This document shows, piece after piece, positions 1 to 12,620 of a stretch of 64,000 nucleotides of DNA (positions within the stretch are counted from its first letter, which is position 1; every line of letters starts with the position of its first letter). The notes below the pieces were generated by a model, which had not been told where the DNA came from, searched no databases, and saw only the letters and a list, made by a program, of their open reading frames with translations. This stretch comes from Hofstenia miamia (Eukaryota; Xenacoelomorpha; Acoela): the NCBI GenBank assembly GCA_004352715.1, contig SCFE01000068.1:1134164-1198163 (forward strand). Reading direction: 5' to 3'. The position numbers and the translations under genes were made by a program.

Positions 1-1440
1 CCCCATATATTCTCCCAGAACCTTACTGCATCCTCGCCTGCTTTAGCTGTAGCCTTTCCTCCTGGAATTTAGCTAATAGTTGCCATCAATTGAAACAAAG
101 TAAAACGTGTATGAAACTGCAACCAAGTTTAGTCAAAGACTATCATAATTACATTGCTATAAATGCATACAATGCGCCTTATATATACAATTACCAGTTA
201 TAATATTAATAAATAACTAAATAACACACAATCATATGAATCTTGTGCTGGGGTAAATAAGAAATATTTAAGCAAAAGAAATCATTTTAGAAAATGGATG
301 AAATAAAAACAACTATGTTTCTACTAAAATATTCACATTACATTTGCATTCACAATGCAATGATATATTTAACAGATTCGGCAACTTAGGCATAAATAAA
401 AAACATTGCCATAAATATATATGCATATGGACGTATGTAAATATATTTAAATATATTTTGTTGAAAAAAGTACTTTTTTTCAAAAGCTTGAAAAATAAAT
501 TATTTAAATATACATTAAAATATTGTAGGGAAAAATATAAATAAATTTAATTTATTATTTCCGAAATAAAATTGACATTCAAATATGAATTGTTACAATA
601 TAAAAACAAATTATTCAAAATTTGCATTATTTTATTATATAGTTTGAAATTGTGATAGCAAACATAAATACATCTACCCAAGAAATGTATTGAGGAAAAA
701 ATATGTATAATTTATTCATATACACACACATATCTAATATAATTCTTAAAAAGTGCATGTTGCATTAATTTATTTAAGGGATTAAGCTTCTGTCATTGTA
801 TAAAACACTTTCTATTAAATTGGTTAGCAGAGTCTTGTATTGCTGAAGGTCTTGTCAAGCAGGGTATTAAACAATTGAGTGTTCTATTATTTTTGGGTAA
901 TAATTTGAAAATAAGTAAACTTTTGAAGTTCAAATTTATTGATATAATTGTACCTATTTTTCACTATTATTCCAAAATTGTAGCAATCGAGGGTAAATAG
1001 TTGGCTTCACTTTGTTTTATATCAGATATTCAAGATGTAAATGAATATTTTGAAATAGTAAATTAACCAACTTTCACTAATTTCACTGGAAAATAATATG
1101 CAATCAAGTATACTAACACCAAAATAGTAATTTGGAGTATCAAACATTGAAAAAATGCACTTATAATTTAGGTATGACGATTTTTACTTATGTACTAATA
1201 TGATGAAATTGTTTTAATAATGGTACTAGTTATTTTCATCATCTATTCTAAGTGTTTTGGTAGTTAACTTTGTATTTGTAAATATGTAGATAATAATTTT
1301 GTATTTAGAACAAAGATTTTGTTATAAAAAGAGAAAAGTTTTTTAAAAGTTTGCTTTTCACAATGACAAAACAGTAATGAATTAGATTGCTTCATAGTTT
1401 GAAAAAATCAAAATTTTGAAAACACCTATATTGCTGTTAT
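1..1440. other. AT-rich stretch without a recognisable gene
   Basis: Very AT-rich sequence with short homopolymer runs. The only ORF of note, at 344-544, is low-complexity Lys/Tyr/Ile-rich and looks like chance. I see no RNA gene, repeat unit or transposon terminus. Confidence 0.6.
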
Positions 1441-1449
1441 ATTAGTGCA

Positions 1450-2110
1450 CATTTTTCAAGCATTCTGCGATCCGGTTCCGGTCCTTAACCCCTAGAAGTG
1501 TACCAGGCCGGTTTGACTGTGAGAAACCTCTAGCGACGCCTGGCACGCAGATTGCTGATCTGTGTTGAGTCTGATCAGTAGAGTGAAGCCGAAAGCTGTA
1601 CTGCATTTGAGAGGGTTGTACCTCTCCCGCTTTGGCCAAACAAGGCTACTAAAGGTGATAACTGTAGAGAGCGCTTGCTGGCTGCTACAAATATCCGAAA
1701 ATTATATTGGAATAACCAAATCCCTGAATGCAAAGCATCTAGTGAAGTTGCAAGCTCCGTTCCGCAGGTCTGATTGTGTTGGATCATAACTACCTATGAC
1801 ACAGCCAAGCTGCCTCTCATAGGCCAGAAACAGTTTCCTCTCTGTATGACTGCCCTATGAGACGCACCCTAACTGATGCCAGAAGCAGTCTTGCTAACAG
1901 TGTTTCCACTGTGTCGCTGTCTGTCTCCACAATACGAGAACAGAGAGGCTTCTCGACCGTTACCGCCCCAAATATATAAAGTATACTTGGTGGTACCTTC
2001 TGTACCCTGGTTTTAACGTTTGATGTAGGTTCAGGACTGAATGTTAGCATTACCCAGAAACCACCACGTGGAGGTACTCTTTAGGACGACTTAGGCAAAG
2101 CCCTTACGGT
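1450..2110. other. GC-richer non-coding island, possibly an old LTR or transposon fragment
   Basis: Base composition jumps sharply compared with both flanks. Overlapping ORFs of 65-77 codons exist on both strands, but none resembles a protein family I know, and their overlap suggests a side effect of higher GC. A TATA-like string (AATATATAAAG) lies near 1970 and is followed by mixed sequence with no long ORF, which would fit an LTR or retroelement leader. I found no matching second copy and no target duplication, so the identity is open. Confidence 0.35.
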
Positions 2111-2514
2111 TTCCTTTCAAGTATTAATTTTTTTCTCATCCCTGTGACATTTTTAAAACAACAATTTCTAAAGATTTGCCTTAGCAAAGTTATAACAAAT
2201 GTTAAACTAGAAAATTGTAAAAAAACGAGTTATGTCAAAGAATTACCACAGTTCTGTGAAAATAGTGTAAACTTAATATCTATTTGGTATTATATAACTT
2301 TGTATGTTTAGTTTAACTATTTCAAAGAGGTGCGAATATTTTGCAGCAAGAGTTTCGCAGCTAATTGTACAAAATTATCATGGATTACTTAATATACTCC
2401 AATTTCATTTGATAGAATTACTGCAAAGGTGTAGAAATTTCAAGCATACCAGTATCATTTGTCATTTGTAATGTCTCAATGAATGTCAGCTCAACGTTTC
2501 CTGCATACAATGAT

Positions 2515-3918
2515 AAATCTTCCAAGTGATGAATCTGAGATGACACTGAACAACATTTAAAAGAGGTAGAGGAGAACAATAATGAATAGCTATTACATGA
2601 TATTTCATATTCAACAAGCAGCAGTGATGAAGATTTAGACCTCTTGGAATTGAATGGAGAATAATTGAAAATACACAGGAAGCTAGACGTGGTAGAATTC
2701 AGTGACGAAATATAGTAAGCCAGCCTAAAGGTGTAACACGAGCTTGTGCTGGCTCCATTAGACGCATGGAATGTTCCCTTTGATAATTGGATGCTGAATT
2801 TTATTGTTGATTGTACAAATGCTTTTGCTAATCAAAGGATAGATTATTGGAATCTAACAAGAGATGAATTAAAAAAAAATTTTTGGGACTACTGTACCTA
2901 AAAGGAATTATACATATCGATGAAATTATCCATTTGAAAAACTATGGTCAACGAAATATGGATGTCCCATATTCAATACGATACTGTCTCGCCATAAATA
3001 AGAGAGATAAAAATGTTTCACCGATTTAAGGTCGTTAAGATCGCTGTAGAAATCTGCAACATGACAAGTTTTGTCTAATTTCAACAATTTTAGATCGCTT
3101 TGTAGCCAATTCTCAACGTTGCTACCACTCATCATAATTCTTGACTATTGGTGAACAATTATTTCCGACTAAAACACTCTGACGTTTTACGCAATATATG
3201 TCCGCAAAGCCGGATAAATTTGGGATTAAATTTTGGATATTAGATGATGTTTCATCAAAATATTGTTATATCAAGCCCTATCTTGGAAAAGATGAGTACA
3301 GACATGTGTTACTTGGTACACATGTTATGCAAACACTTATGGAACCTCTGAACAACCAAGGATACAATGTAACTATTGATAATTTTTATACTTCTAAACA
3401 ACTTGCTCATCTTATGCTCCAATCCGAACAGCACTAGTTGGAACCGTGCCGTTCAAATCGCCGCGAACTTCCTCCTCCCAAAATTTAGGACTGCATGATT
3501 CTGTAATGTACCAAAGTGGCAAGTTGCATCTTACCAGTTATCAAGCGAAACCAAAACAAAAATAGTTGTCATATACTTCCCACACAGTGTAGTAGTGCTG
3601 TTTATCAAGAAGATGGTAAGAAGAAGCCTGAAGCTGGACCTTGGCCGTTTTTTAATATTTTGGATATTGCTGGAGAGAACGCACGAGTGCTGTATATGAA
3701 ACAAATATCAGTAGACGCACTTTTCTGCAACAACTGTCCAAAAGCTCAGGAAAGACGTTGATATTCAGACTACTCAATGCTCTTTTGTCACAACTCTCCA
3801 AAAGCGAGTCACTTGTCAGATTAATGTTCATTGTGAAAAGAATAAAACTGTAGATTAGTGCAGAATTTGTAGTAAACCTGTTTGTGGGAAGTGCCAGGCT
3901 GTCATATGTATCAACTGA
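2515..3918 (+). pseudogene. piggyBac-type transposase relic (PGBD-like)
   Basis: Pieces of a piggyBac transposase (DDE_Tnp_1_7) appear in the expected order across several frames. First comes an acidic N-terminal stretch (SSDEDLDLLELNGE near 2620). Next is the region with LWSTKYGCPIF near 2940, then DRFVANSQRCY near 3100 and the catalytic core YMSAKPDKFGIKFW near 3200. The core continues with TIDNFYTSKQLA at about 3370. Last are GPWPFFNILDIAGENA near 3640 and a C-terminal Cys cluster, CxxC-x4-CxxC, ending at a TGA at 3916-3918. That stop is probably the original terminus. Several frameshifts and in-frame stops make it inactive. In the family the enzyme cuts and pastes at TTAA; I could not place terminal repeats here. 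Confidence 0.85.
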
Positions 3919-4139
3919 GGGAAGGCATCGGTATGAATTTCCTATTTTACCTCACTTGCACAACAAATTTTGGTCATACTCATACAGACTTCACTGCATA
4001 ATCGAATAAAAATTTTGCAGTTGACAGGATATTTACGAAGAAAAACCGATCACATCTCAATCCAAATATACTCGAAGTGCAAATTTTTGTAGCGGATGCT
4101 ATAAAAATTAAATGCATGTTCTCATGTGTTAGCCTTTAA

Positions 4140-4215
4140 TGGGTAATCGGGTCGGTCTCTGGGCAATGGCTCCCTGGGTCTGGAAATGCGGGGTCTAGGT
4201 TTGATTCAGTGCAAG
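4140..4215 (+). repeat. possible tRNA-derived SINE head (weak)
   Basis: A B-box-like string (GGTTTGATTCA, 4198-4208) lies about 31 bases after a poor A-box-like string (4167-4177). That spacing is usual for a polymerase III tRNA-type promoter. No cloverleaf, tail or second copy is visible, so this may be chance. Confidence 0.2.
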
Positions 4216-5006
4216 TGCGGGTATGGATTGGGTACGTTTTTTAAAAAAAGTGTAGCTATGGTTTGGGATGGGTATGAAAATCTGTATCCATATCTACCCT
4301 TGACTATGACGCCACTTAACAAATCTTGTGTATGTAATTCATATTTCTGAATGTTTACGTGAAGTATGAATAATGAATATTTCCTGCAATCCCTGATTAT
4401 TCACGACATGTATTTTTTTTTTTCATATAATTCACAAACTTGTTGTCATTGAAGAGTTCCAAATATAATTCTATATCATAAAGTTGTGAATGGGCCATAG
4501 ACAGGCTTGCGGTGGCAGTAATATGAAATTTTGGTTTATGGTTATTCCTGTGGGGACTTGACGGGTAAGAATTTTTCAAACCAGCGTTATTAACTCAATA
4601 GCAAGTGTTTTGAAATGACTTTTGAGAAAGAGTGAATTTATTTGATTTTAGCAGCCAATTATTGTCCAAATTTGGGATACAATTTTTGAGAATTTATTGA
4701 ATTTTGGGAAATTTTCGAAATAATTGATTATTTGCAAATATTTAAACATCCACACATTATATACATTTTTGTAACATTAGTGATGTGCTGTGCGTCCAAA
4801 TATACTTTAACCGGATCAGATTGCTTTTTTGCTTAACCAGATTTTAACCGATTTTACCCGGGTCCCTAAAAATTTGCTTTTGCTTGGTTACTTGTACCTA
4901 TGCATCTATATTCATATTCATGTTAAAAAGAAAATCATATTCAATTCAATTCATATGTGTCAAAATCCAATTATTCTATTCCTATGTATTAAATCAAATT
5001 GATCTG

Positions 5007-5031
5007 CATATATATATATATATATATATAT
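5007..5031. repeat. (TA)n microsatellite abutting an assembly gap
   Basis: Pure AT dinucleotide run entering a 126-N gap at 5032-5157; the run resumes at 5158-5166 on the other side. A matching TA run at 6936-6960 flanks the far end of the hAT element, so the element probably landed in this microsatellite. Confidence 0.9.
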
Positions 5032-5157
5032 NNNNNNNNNNNNNNNNNNNNNNNNNNNNNNNNNNNNNNNNNNNNNNNNNNNNNNNNNNNNNNNNNNNNN
5101 NNNNNNNNNNNNNNNNNNNNNNNNNNNNNNNNNNNNNNNNNNNNNNNNNNNNNNNNN
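5032..5157. other. assembly gap (126 N)
   Basis: Unresolved bases. The left terminus of the neighbouring hAT element may be hidden here. ORFs crossing this gap are artefacts. Confidence 0.99.
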
Positions 5158-5166
5158 ATATATATA

Positions 5167-6935
5167 AATTCGAGTCGAGTTAGAGTCGAGTTGTAATTTT
5201 TTTGGGCAAATAAAAATATAAAAAAAAGTTTAAAGCATGTTTCCAAAATAAAAGAACCTAAAACACTATTAGGCAAGTCTTTTACAGTTTTTTTTGCGTT
5301 TTCTTTGCAAAATATAAGGCTTTCCATATTTCGGGGTGTAAGACTTAGGCGGTTATCGGTGACGATTAATGATCCTATTGAGTTGAATCGTTCTGATGCA
5401 CAATTTGTAGCTTGTACTGGAAAAAATAGTGGAATGCAAGAGGAAAGAACTGGATATATCGCGGAAGAATTGTTCTAAAACGCAAGTGGACGAATATTCT
5501 GATCCGAGATTGCAGCTTCCTTATACATCTCTATTTCGTTGCTAAATTGTTTTCCAAAATCTACTTCACGAAAGTCAAGATTATAAACTTTTCTTTGTTT
5601 AGCTTGTGTGCAGAGATATTCCATTAAACCACTATTACAGTTTGGCTTCACAATATTATCAGAGACAACGTCAGATTACAAAGCAGTTTGGACTTGAGCT
5701 TCGTTAAAGAAGGTGTTTTTAAATCTAGCTTCAAGAAATGTTGCTGTGATGAGGAAGTCATCATCAAGTGACAGACGTAAACTAATTTGATTGAGAAGTT
5801 CACCTCTAAACTGACAAATTGCTGAAACATGCTGCTCGTAATACCATCTATCATACATGCGACAGACGGAAATATCAGACTAATAGTGATGCATTCATCA
5901 GGAGACATCAGGTTGGAAACGTCAGAAATGTGCTTGAGTATCGTGACTAACTCATCAACAATTATCCACTCGTTATTTGTCAGCTGGTCCGGTAAGGCTC
6001 TAATCATTCTTTCAGAACATCTCACCAAAGCATTGCTAGCAAGTGACTTGTTCTTCAAGAACCAACTACGTATCTTATATGTTGAATTCCACCTGTGAAC
6101 TACGTCCATTGATGGAATGCTGCTGTGGGTTACAGTGGAATCAGTATGCTCAGAAGCAGTATGCTGTAATATTAGATAACCGGATGAAGAAGAATGGAAG
6201 AATGTCGCAATGCTATGTACAGCCTTAATTGTTTTACCAACTGATGTTTGGATTTTCAATGCATCCTTTAGAACCAGGTTTAGACGATGATAAAAGCGAA
6301 CTCCAAGCTTATCAATTACTGCCTTTGGCATTGCAGCAGTCGTGTCAGTTGGACCACATATTATAGATTTACAATCGATGTTGTATTTGTCTAGAGCTCG
6401 CTTGATCATAGTTGCAATATCATCAATATCTTCTTATTTATGGCTCGCAATATCCTCATTTTCAGAAAAGCTGTCAATAGACAGACCGTATGATTTCAGC
6501 CGAGCATTTGCCAAAATTACACAATGGATGTTAACAATAAATTTTCGTAGTTTCGCGATTTCCAGTGACCAAATTTAATAGCTACAGATGACGGGCTATC
6601 CTGGTTCAAAGTATACTTTTCAGCTTATTTTCAATTTTATCTAACTTTCTAGAAAGAGTGGTAGGATGTGACCGCTGATATACTCCACCAGTAATACCAC
6701 AACGAAAGTTTTTAAACCCTGACCCAGCAGAAATCTCCATTGGTCTTCTATCTGTGACAATAAATTCCAAAAAAGCGGCGTCATATTTGAAATAAAGGTC
6801 GGTGGATTGTTCGACATTACAGGCAAAAATGGAAGAAAAAAAGATGCAATTCACACAAATTTCGAATTAGTTTCGAGTACTCGAAATGTCGAATTGAAAT
6901 TTCAGACTCGAATTTCGAGTACTTGCAGAGCCCTA
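5167..6935 (-). mobile_element. hAT transposon, degenerate
   Basis: The right end reads, on the minus strand, TAGGGCTCTGCAAGTACTCG, a typical hAT terminus. It is followed inward by repeated TTCGAGTACTCGAA-type subterminal motifs. The left side carries related AAATTCGAGTCGAG motifs but lacks the TAGGG tip, which is lost or in the gap. The interior encodes a broken hAT transposase on the minus strand. The TA repeats on both sides are compatible with an 8-bp duplication within the microsatellite. The same terminus (TAGGGCTCTGCGAGTCGG) recurs in the FOXN intron at 29.88 kb, so this may be the autonomous relative of that copy. Confidence 0.8.
5300..6850 (-). pseudogene. hAT-family (ZBED-like) transposase relic
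   Basis: The longest piece, 5648-6409 (253 codons), has the central hAT features: a VVHRWNSTYKIRSWFLK-type segment, then the helical region with NEWIIVDELVTILKHIS. Upstream at 6606-6854 lies a piece with RSHPTTLSRKL, typical of the region after the BED finger. Downstream, in other frames, come FLEARFKNTFF near 5710 and the C-terminal dimerisation motif NCASERFNSIGS near 5370, followed by RNMESLIFC. The gene is therefore nearly full length but split by at least three frameshifts and one stop. A BED zinc finger was not seen and may be lost. Confidence 0.85.
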
Positions 6936-6960
6936 ATATATATATATATATTTATATATA

Positions 6961-9750
6961 GGCTTGTTCATTACCACATTGTTGATAATATCTTTTTCTG
7001 ATTTACCTGTTTCAATTTTGAGGAACATTATGACACATTCCTCGTCTCTTTTTAGGCTATGCTGGTGCTGGTATATCCACCTTGAACTTCTACGTTTATT
7101 ATGCAGCATGCTCACAATTGGGAATATGCAAAGTAATTTTATCAATATACAGTACTTTTGTCCTGGACTGTAGTAAACATAGAATGTGTAATTCCCAGAA
7201 ATACATACCTTTGTGTTCAAATTATCGAATTTATATTATGTATTCTAAGATAGGCTACCACTGAAATTGATATATTTATATATTGTCTTTGTAATGTTAG
7301 ATTTTTATGAAGCCAGTATTATTGAGAAGGACTATAGTTTTTAAAATTTAGTTAAGAAAACGGTGTTTCTGAAAATAGATATTAGAAATTTAGAACTTTG
7401 TGAATTAATTGAGATCTAGTCTATGTAGCAACAATATGCCAAATTTAATGCGTTGGAAGTGATGCATCATTTTCCCACAAATATAATATTTTTAATATAG
7501 TGTCACATTATTGCAATTATATAATTCGAATTGTAAACATGTATATTTGGACTAGAAGTACAACAATATGAACCTTAGCACCCATTTCAACAATTTCTGT
7601 TGTTTTCCAATACCGGCTATCATTGTAATCAGTATATTTTAAAAATCAAATGTAGAATTACTTAACCGGATTTTTACCTGATTTACGGCTCCTGTAGATT
7701 AATCGGACCAGCGCGGTTTAACCGGATTTAACCTGATCGGATTTACTGGACCGGATCTAGCAGTAATATACATTATGTTTTATGAGGTACACCAAATTAG
7801 GCTTATTCAGTGAGTCTACTCTCATTTTAAAAGTCTTCTTTGTTCTAAGTATTTGCTTGTAAATTACTATGCGCAGTGTTTTCGAATGGTCACATAAGTC
7901 ACATTGCATCGCATATACATCGCACAGCATTGTAGCTGGCCAACTCAAATAATGCAAATTTTTTGCAGGCATATTTTTTAGCAGCTTATATTTTGCAGCA
8001 ACATGTTATTGTTTAAATACCTGATTTTCTTTTTCAACAAAGAATTTCTGATTTGATAACACTGAATGAATATTTTATTCTATGTGCTACATAAAGTAAG
8101 AATTCACATGTACAGCCTTCTGCATAATAGTTCAGACTAATGAAAAATGCAAAATTTAAGCAGAAAAACGTTTATTTAATTGATGAAGCAATGTTTTATA
8201 AAGCTTAAAACAAAAATAATAGAAACTAAAATTTTTTAGGATATCCTTTTGCAAGAATTGCCTATTTTATACAAGTAGTAAGGAGATCTGACTTTCTCTG
8301 ATCTGATTGGTCAAGAGGTTTCTGATCTGAATGGTCGAGAGGTGGGTTGAAGGGAGGTCTCTCCTCTGACTCATGGTCTGTGTTATGTCGTGGATATTGA
8401 CGGGGGTGTTGTAGTGACGTCACGTATAGTCATATACTTAGTAATTTATATGGTCAATTTAGTTTGCATGTTTTATTTTATTACATGCGCACACTTGTTT
8501 TTACTAGTGACTTATTTATTGATGTGGCCTAATTTAGTTTGTATTTTATATTTTACTTTACATACTTGTTAATATACATTAGCAGACTATCACATTATGA
8601 TAATACATTGGTGCCTAATGATTAATTTACCATAAAAAAATTCCATATGTTTTATGTCTCCTATTCTATCTATATATTTGCTACAATTTTAGTTCCATTT
8701 TCACTAATAAATACATGTAGTTTTTGCTAATACAAAACAAAAAATATTTTTCGTCAAACAATTACATGTGTTTGAAAATTATACTTTTGCTTTTAAAAAC
8801 AATAAGATTTAAATTACTATCTGGTAAAACTTAATAACAAATGTGGTTTTTTGGGGGACTATTCATTACATGCAAAGGGTTACAATTCATTTTTCAAATA
8901 CATTGCTACACCTCATTGTAAAAATTCTTACACAAATTCGTTTTTTGCTAATATCCAATATACAAAATGGGCAAAATATTCGCCATACTTAAACATTACA
9001 GGCATAGGAAATATAGACTTACATGATAAAGGCAATTTTGAATTCCAAAAAATTATACATGCAACGCCATTAGTAAGATTTATACATATACATGCTGCTT
9101 TAATTAATGCACTATTATTACATTAGTTTTACACAACAGTCTTTTCTTTGCATTTCTTTTTGGTTTATATGGATTTCCGGGGTTGTACATGTTTGTAGAA
9201 TGTTACATCTTTTATCGACTGTGCACGTTTTTCAGTTTTATTTGGTTTATGGCTGTTGCATGCCTGTATACATTTACATGATTTTCTGCTTTCCACTCCT
9301 TTGTCGACTTTACACATCTTTTTCAGCTTATTTTGGGTTGTATACATTACAAGGCTTTTCTGCTTTTGTAACTTTAATGCGTGAATACAATGACACATTT
9401 GTTATTCATATTTGGTGTTGATTTTTTCCATTGATAGATATGATTTCCAATCGTTATATTTGCATTCGCCATTCTAAACATACAAATATTTGTAAATAGT
9501 GTATTGTACGCACGTGGAAAAATACAGGCCCATCAAAATTACTTATAAAAGAACATCAAAGCAACTTCAATACTGCAAACAAATTGTCTATTTTAAATAA
9601 CTGCTTCTTTAAGGAGCCAAAAGGAACATCTTCATGGCTAATTACCACAGCATTACAAAATCTTGACTTCTATTTAAGTAAGAATGAATTTTGAGATGCA
9701 ATCAGTCTTCTCTATAATTGGCCAATAATGTGATTACCATGATCATGTGA
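6961..9750. other. gene-free stretch with old DNA-transposon debris
   Basis: No convincing gene. At 7660-7755 there are repeated ACCGGAT/AACCGG motifs resembling hAT subterminal repeats. Related motifs at 4800-4865 suggest that an older element spans 4.8-7.75 kb with the TAGGG-type hAT nested inside. A direct repeat of TCTGATCTGA.TGGTC units occurs at 8297-8341. A degenerate tandem repeat of about 89 bp starts at TCGACT, 9215 and 9304. ORFs at 8851-9126 and 9107-9421 have no recognisable motifs. Confidence 0.5.
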
Positions 9751-9758
9751 GTCTGGTG

Positions 9759-9930
9759 TGTAAAGAACAACTAGAAATGATATAGTTTAAGCTAGATATA
9801 CATCTAATGTACATTACAAAACATTAAAACACATACTGCAAACAATCTAAGTTATAGCTTGTTTATACAACAACACTAACCATTGTAACTGTTTGTGTGT
9901 ACAAACACTAATTCATCAATGCAAGTTACA
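9759..9930 (-). repeat. 3' LTR of the gypsy element
   Basis: 172 bp, aligned along its length with the copy at 12621-12813. It is 21 bp shorter, mainly because the other copy has extra sequence around 12690-12715. Confidence 0.85.
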
Positions 9931-9982
9931 ACACTCTCCCCCACTAGGGTTTCAAGAAATAATTGGATTTCTTTATCATTTT

Positions 9983-11147
9983 CTAATCATGAATATTGTG
10001 ACAATGATTAGGATAACTTTCAATAGTCTGGTTTAACTGTGAAGATTCATGGAATTCCTGTCTTTGAGGAGTGGCTTCTGAGTTCTCAGATATTGGTGAA
10101 ATTGATGTCTCTGGGGGTGGGGTTGCACTCAAATCTTGTCTTTCAGCATTAGTTGGTTCCCCCAACTGGTGCAATGTTGCATATATTGACAGCGTAAATT
10201 TGACCATCTGAAATTTTCACCTGAGAATGTGAGTCTCCAGCACTAGACTCAAATTGAACAATGTTAATGAAAGAGTCTGTTTTCTGGCATATATGAAAAT
10301 ATAGACACATTTCCTGACCAGGAACCATCCATGTTAGAAGGGATGTGCCAGTAGCAGAACAGTGTATGAACTTGAACATTCTGTCATGCAGAACTTCATT
10401 AGTGGCAGTGGCCAATAAACCAATAATGGAATTTAAAACAGATGGGAGAGCCATTTCCAATGATCAAAATCTTGACAACTATAATGAAGGGATAGATGAA
10501 TAGTGCACAATATATTGCAATTCTTCTGCTTAATTTGGGCATCCCCATGAGGTTTGTATGGAGTGATTCTTGTTTTAACAGCACCACAAAATCATAGTAA
10601 TTCTGCCATAGTATGGAGCATGAGAATGGATTAGTGTTGATTCACATTGATGGAATCGTTGTTCAACGTCACAACAGATGCAGCAATTTCAACACAAAGT
10701 TTGAACTTTATCAAGAGAAAATGGTAAATTATGATTTGTTACAAAGTGCCACATGCATACAATTCCAGTGTGATTAAGGTGGAAATGAGTGTCTCTTAGA
10801 TTTGAAAACCCATGACAAACACCAGTAACTGTAATAGAAACACAGGATAAATATCTTCTGAAATATTTTGCTTCCCTGGGTTGTATGAAATTTCATAAGA
10901 GAACTCCATTAGTTCCAATCTCCATCTTTCAAGTCTGTCATTCTTTTGTGGTTTGTAGAGAAGAAATAACTAATGGCTTGCTGATCTGAAGGAGCAAAAA
11001 TTTTCTACCTAACAAAAAATGACGCCAATAAAGTAGATTTGAGTACACTGTAAGAGCCTCTTTTTCAACTGCTGAGTGATTTCTCTCTTTGTTTGATAAA
11101 GATTGACTAAAAAAAGCCAGAGGCTCACTATTTTGAGACTGTCTCAA
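9983..11147 (-). pseudogene. gypsy pol relic: RNase H and integrase
   Basis: At 10938-11147 a 69-codon piece reads as Ty3-type RNase H (QSLSNKERNHSAVEKEAL). Downstream at about 10650-10800 is an integrase HHCC finger (HFHLNHTGI, NLPFSLDKVQTLC) with an in-frame TGA right after the first Cys. At 10149-10460 lies the integrase C-terminal part (TNEVLHDRMFKF, ATGTSLLTW). At 9983-10207 a Pro/Ser/Glu-rich tail ends the polyprotein. In the family these regions degrade the RNA template and insert the cDNA. The integrase catalytic core between the finger and the C-terminal part is largely unreadable. Confidence 0.8.
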
Positions 11148-11595
11148 ATTGCCATGTCAAAGGCATCTGTTTCAACAGCTATCTGCCCACTTTCCTCTGG
11201 TAGAGAAAGAACTGTGTTGGATATTGCTGTTTTAACATCATTAATCAGTATCATAAGTTTAGAAAGCATTGGAAAAATGATTTTTTTCAAATTACAGTAA
11301 AGGAAGTATTGTCTTGGAATAGTATGAGATCCATTTGGAATAGTATACAAACAACCCTAAAATTCATTTTTGACTGGCTAAGTTGTGGTGAATAGGTAGT
11401 TTGATAAGAGCCCTTAGTCGTTCTTGATCAGGAGGGATTGTGTGATTTGAAATTATATGTCGTAGATATTAAATACTTCTTTGGGTGAAAACGCACTTTG
11501 AGTGGTTGAATGTTAGGTTTACAGACTCAGCAATTGAAAAAAATTGTTTGAGATTTTTTTAATGTTCAATTTAGGCTTTTCCTTAGATGATGACG

Positions 11596-11841
11596 TCATT
11601 CAGGTAAGCATATGTACCCATTTTTCCAAATTAAATTAGTTATTATGTGCTGAAACGCTGCTACAGCATTTGTGAGACCAAATAGAATCCTGCAAAATGG
11701 ATAAAGAACTCCGTCTCCTTCAAAGGCAGTAAGCAGTTTTTCTTCAGGTTTAAGTGGCACCTGATGATAAGCAGACTGAGGGTCCAATGTAGAAAAAATA
11801 TATTTCCCTAAATTTTCAATAAGAGAACTTATCATCAGCAA
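11596..11841 (-). pseudogene. gypsy pol relic: reverse transcriptase fragment
   Basis: An 81-codon piece carries the RT finger/palm sequence FSTLDPQSAYHQVPL, where the Asp corresponds to the first catalytic Asp, and RILFGLTNAVAAFQ, corresponding to the usual PFGL..AP..FQ motif. The catalytic YxDD box expected just downstream is disrupted by a stop and frameshift. Thumb-region debris continues to about 11150. Confidence 0.85.
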
Positions 11842-12049
11842 GGGATAGGTGTTAACCTCAGTAATCTAATTGACTGTTTGAGAGTAATCAATTACCATAT
11901 TTAGTGTTCTAAAAGATCATTTTGCAATAATGGTTGAGCCCTCCATTGTGAATAGCTTTCTTCAATAATGCATTTTTAGGACTTTTCTAATAAGTTCACA
12001 TTGTTTTTCTGAATGCTTTTGTTGTATTGCCTTAGCCCCTCTTAGACAG

Positions 12050-12445
12050 CTATTTGGGAACAAGGTTAAGCAGAAAGTCTGGCTTCCTTTTGGCCTCACA
12101 TGAATAGGAGCTTAATGGTTGGAATTTTCCACTTCTAAATTTCAGAGTAACAAAACTGAGTTTTGACATAACATTGCATCCAAAAATTACTTCAAAAATG
12201 AAAGAAGATACTACTAACAGTTAAACTTTGTGCTTGAGCACTCTCTGCTTTAAATTGAGAGTTCCTAGATAACTGATGCAAAATTGTAAGAATTCACTTA
12301 CCAATTGGCCGTCCTTTTCATTATGTGTTGCAAGATACTGAGCATAAAAAGTTTGCAGGGGCTTCATAAATTTGTTCCTTAAGGCTTTTAGGATCTTGGC
12401 TGTATGTTGCAGCACCACAAACAATGCTAAAAATGTCAATACCAC
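12050..12445 (-). pseudogene. gypsy gag and protease-tail relic
   Basis: The piece at 12221-12445 contains FYAQYLATHNEKDGQLVSEF, like the capsid region of K02A2.6-type gypsy gag proteins. Further downstream at about 12080-12185 is the sequence VIFGCNVMSKLSFVTLKF, which resembles the end of the retropepsin domain. Nucleocapsid zinc knuckles and the protease active site were not seen. Confidence 0.55.
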
Positions 12446-12620
12446 TGATGTTCATTAATAAAGATAACTTTTGATTTTCTGTAACATTGCTAATTTACTC
12501 AAAAAATTTTTGAAGAAGGCTTCCCAAAATTGATATCCATGATCATCTAACGACTTATCAGGACTGAAAACGGAGGTCATAAAAACTTCTCCATCTCCAA
12601 GAATTTATCTCTAATTTAAG

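Noticed and set aside
4140-4215. tRNA gene
   Set aside because: A B-box-like string exists but no acceptor stem or cloverleaf can be drawn; kept only as a weak SINE hint.
6933-7220. PIF/Harbinger transposase N-terminus (RRSSRWIYQHQHSLKRDEE)
   Set aside because: Only a weak resemblance over about 20 residues, with no DDE core or termini to support it.
8851-9126. 91-codon ORF as a protein-coding gene
   Set aside because: No motif, no splice context, and neighbouring overlapping ORFs of similar size suggest chance.
9215-9370. Possible CRISPR-like or satellite repeat with about 89-bp period
   Set aside because: Only two degenerate units, no conserved spacer/repeat structure, and the sequence is eukaryotic.
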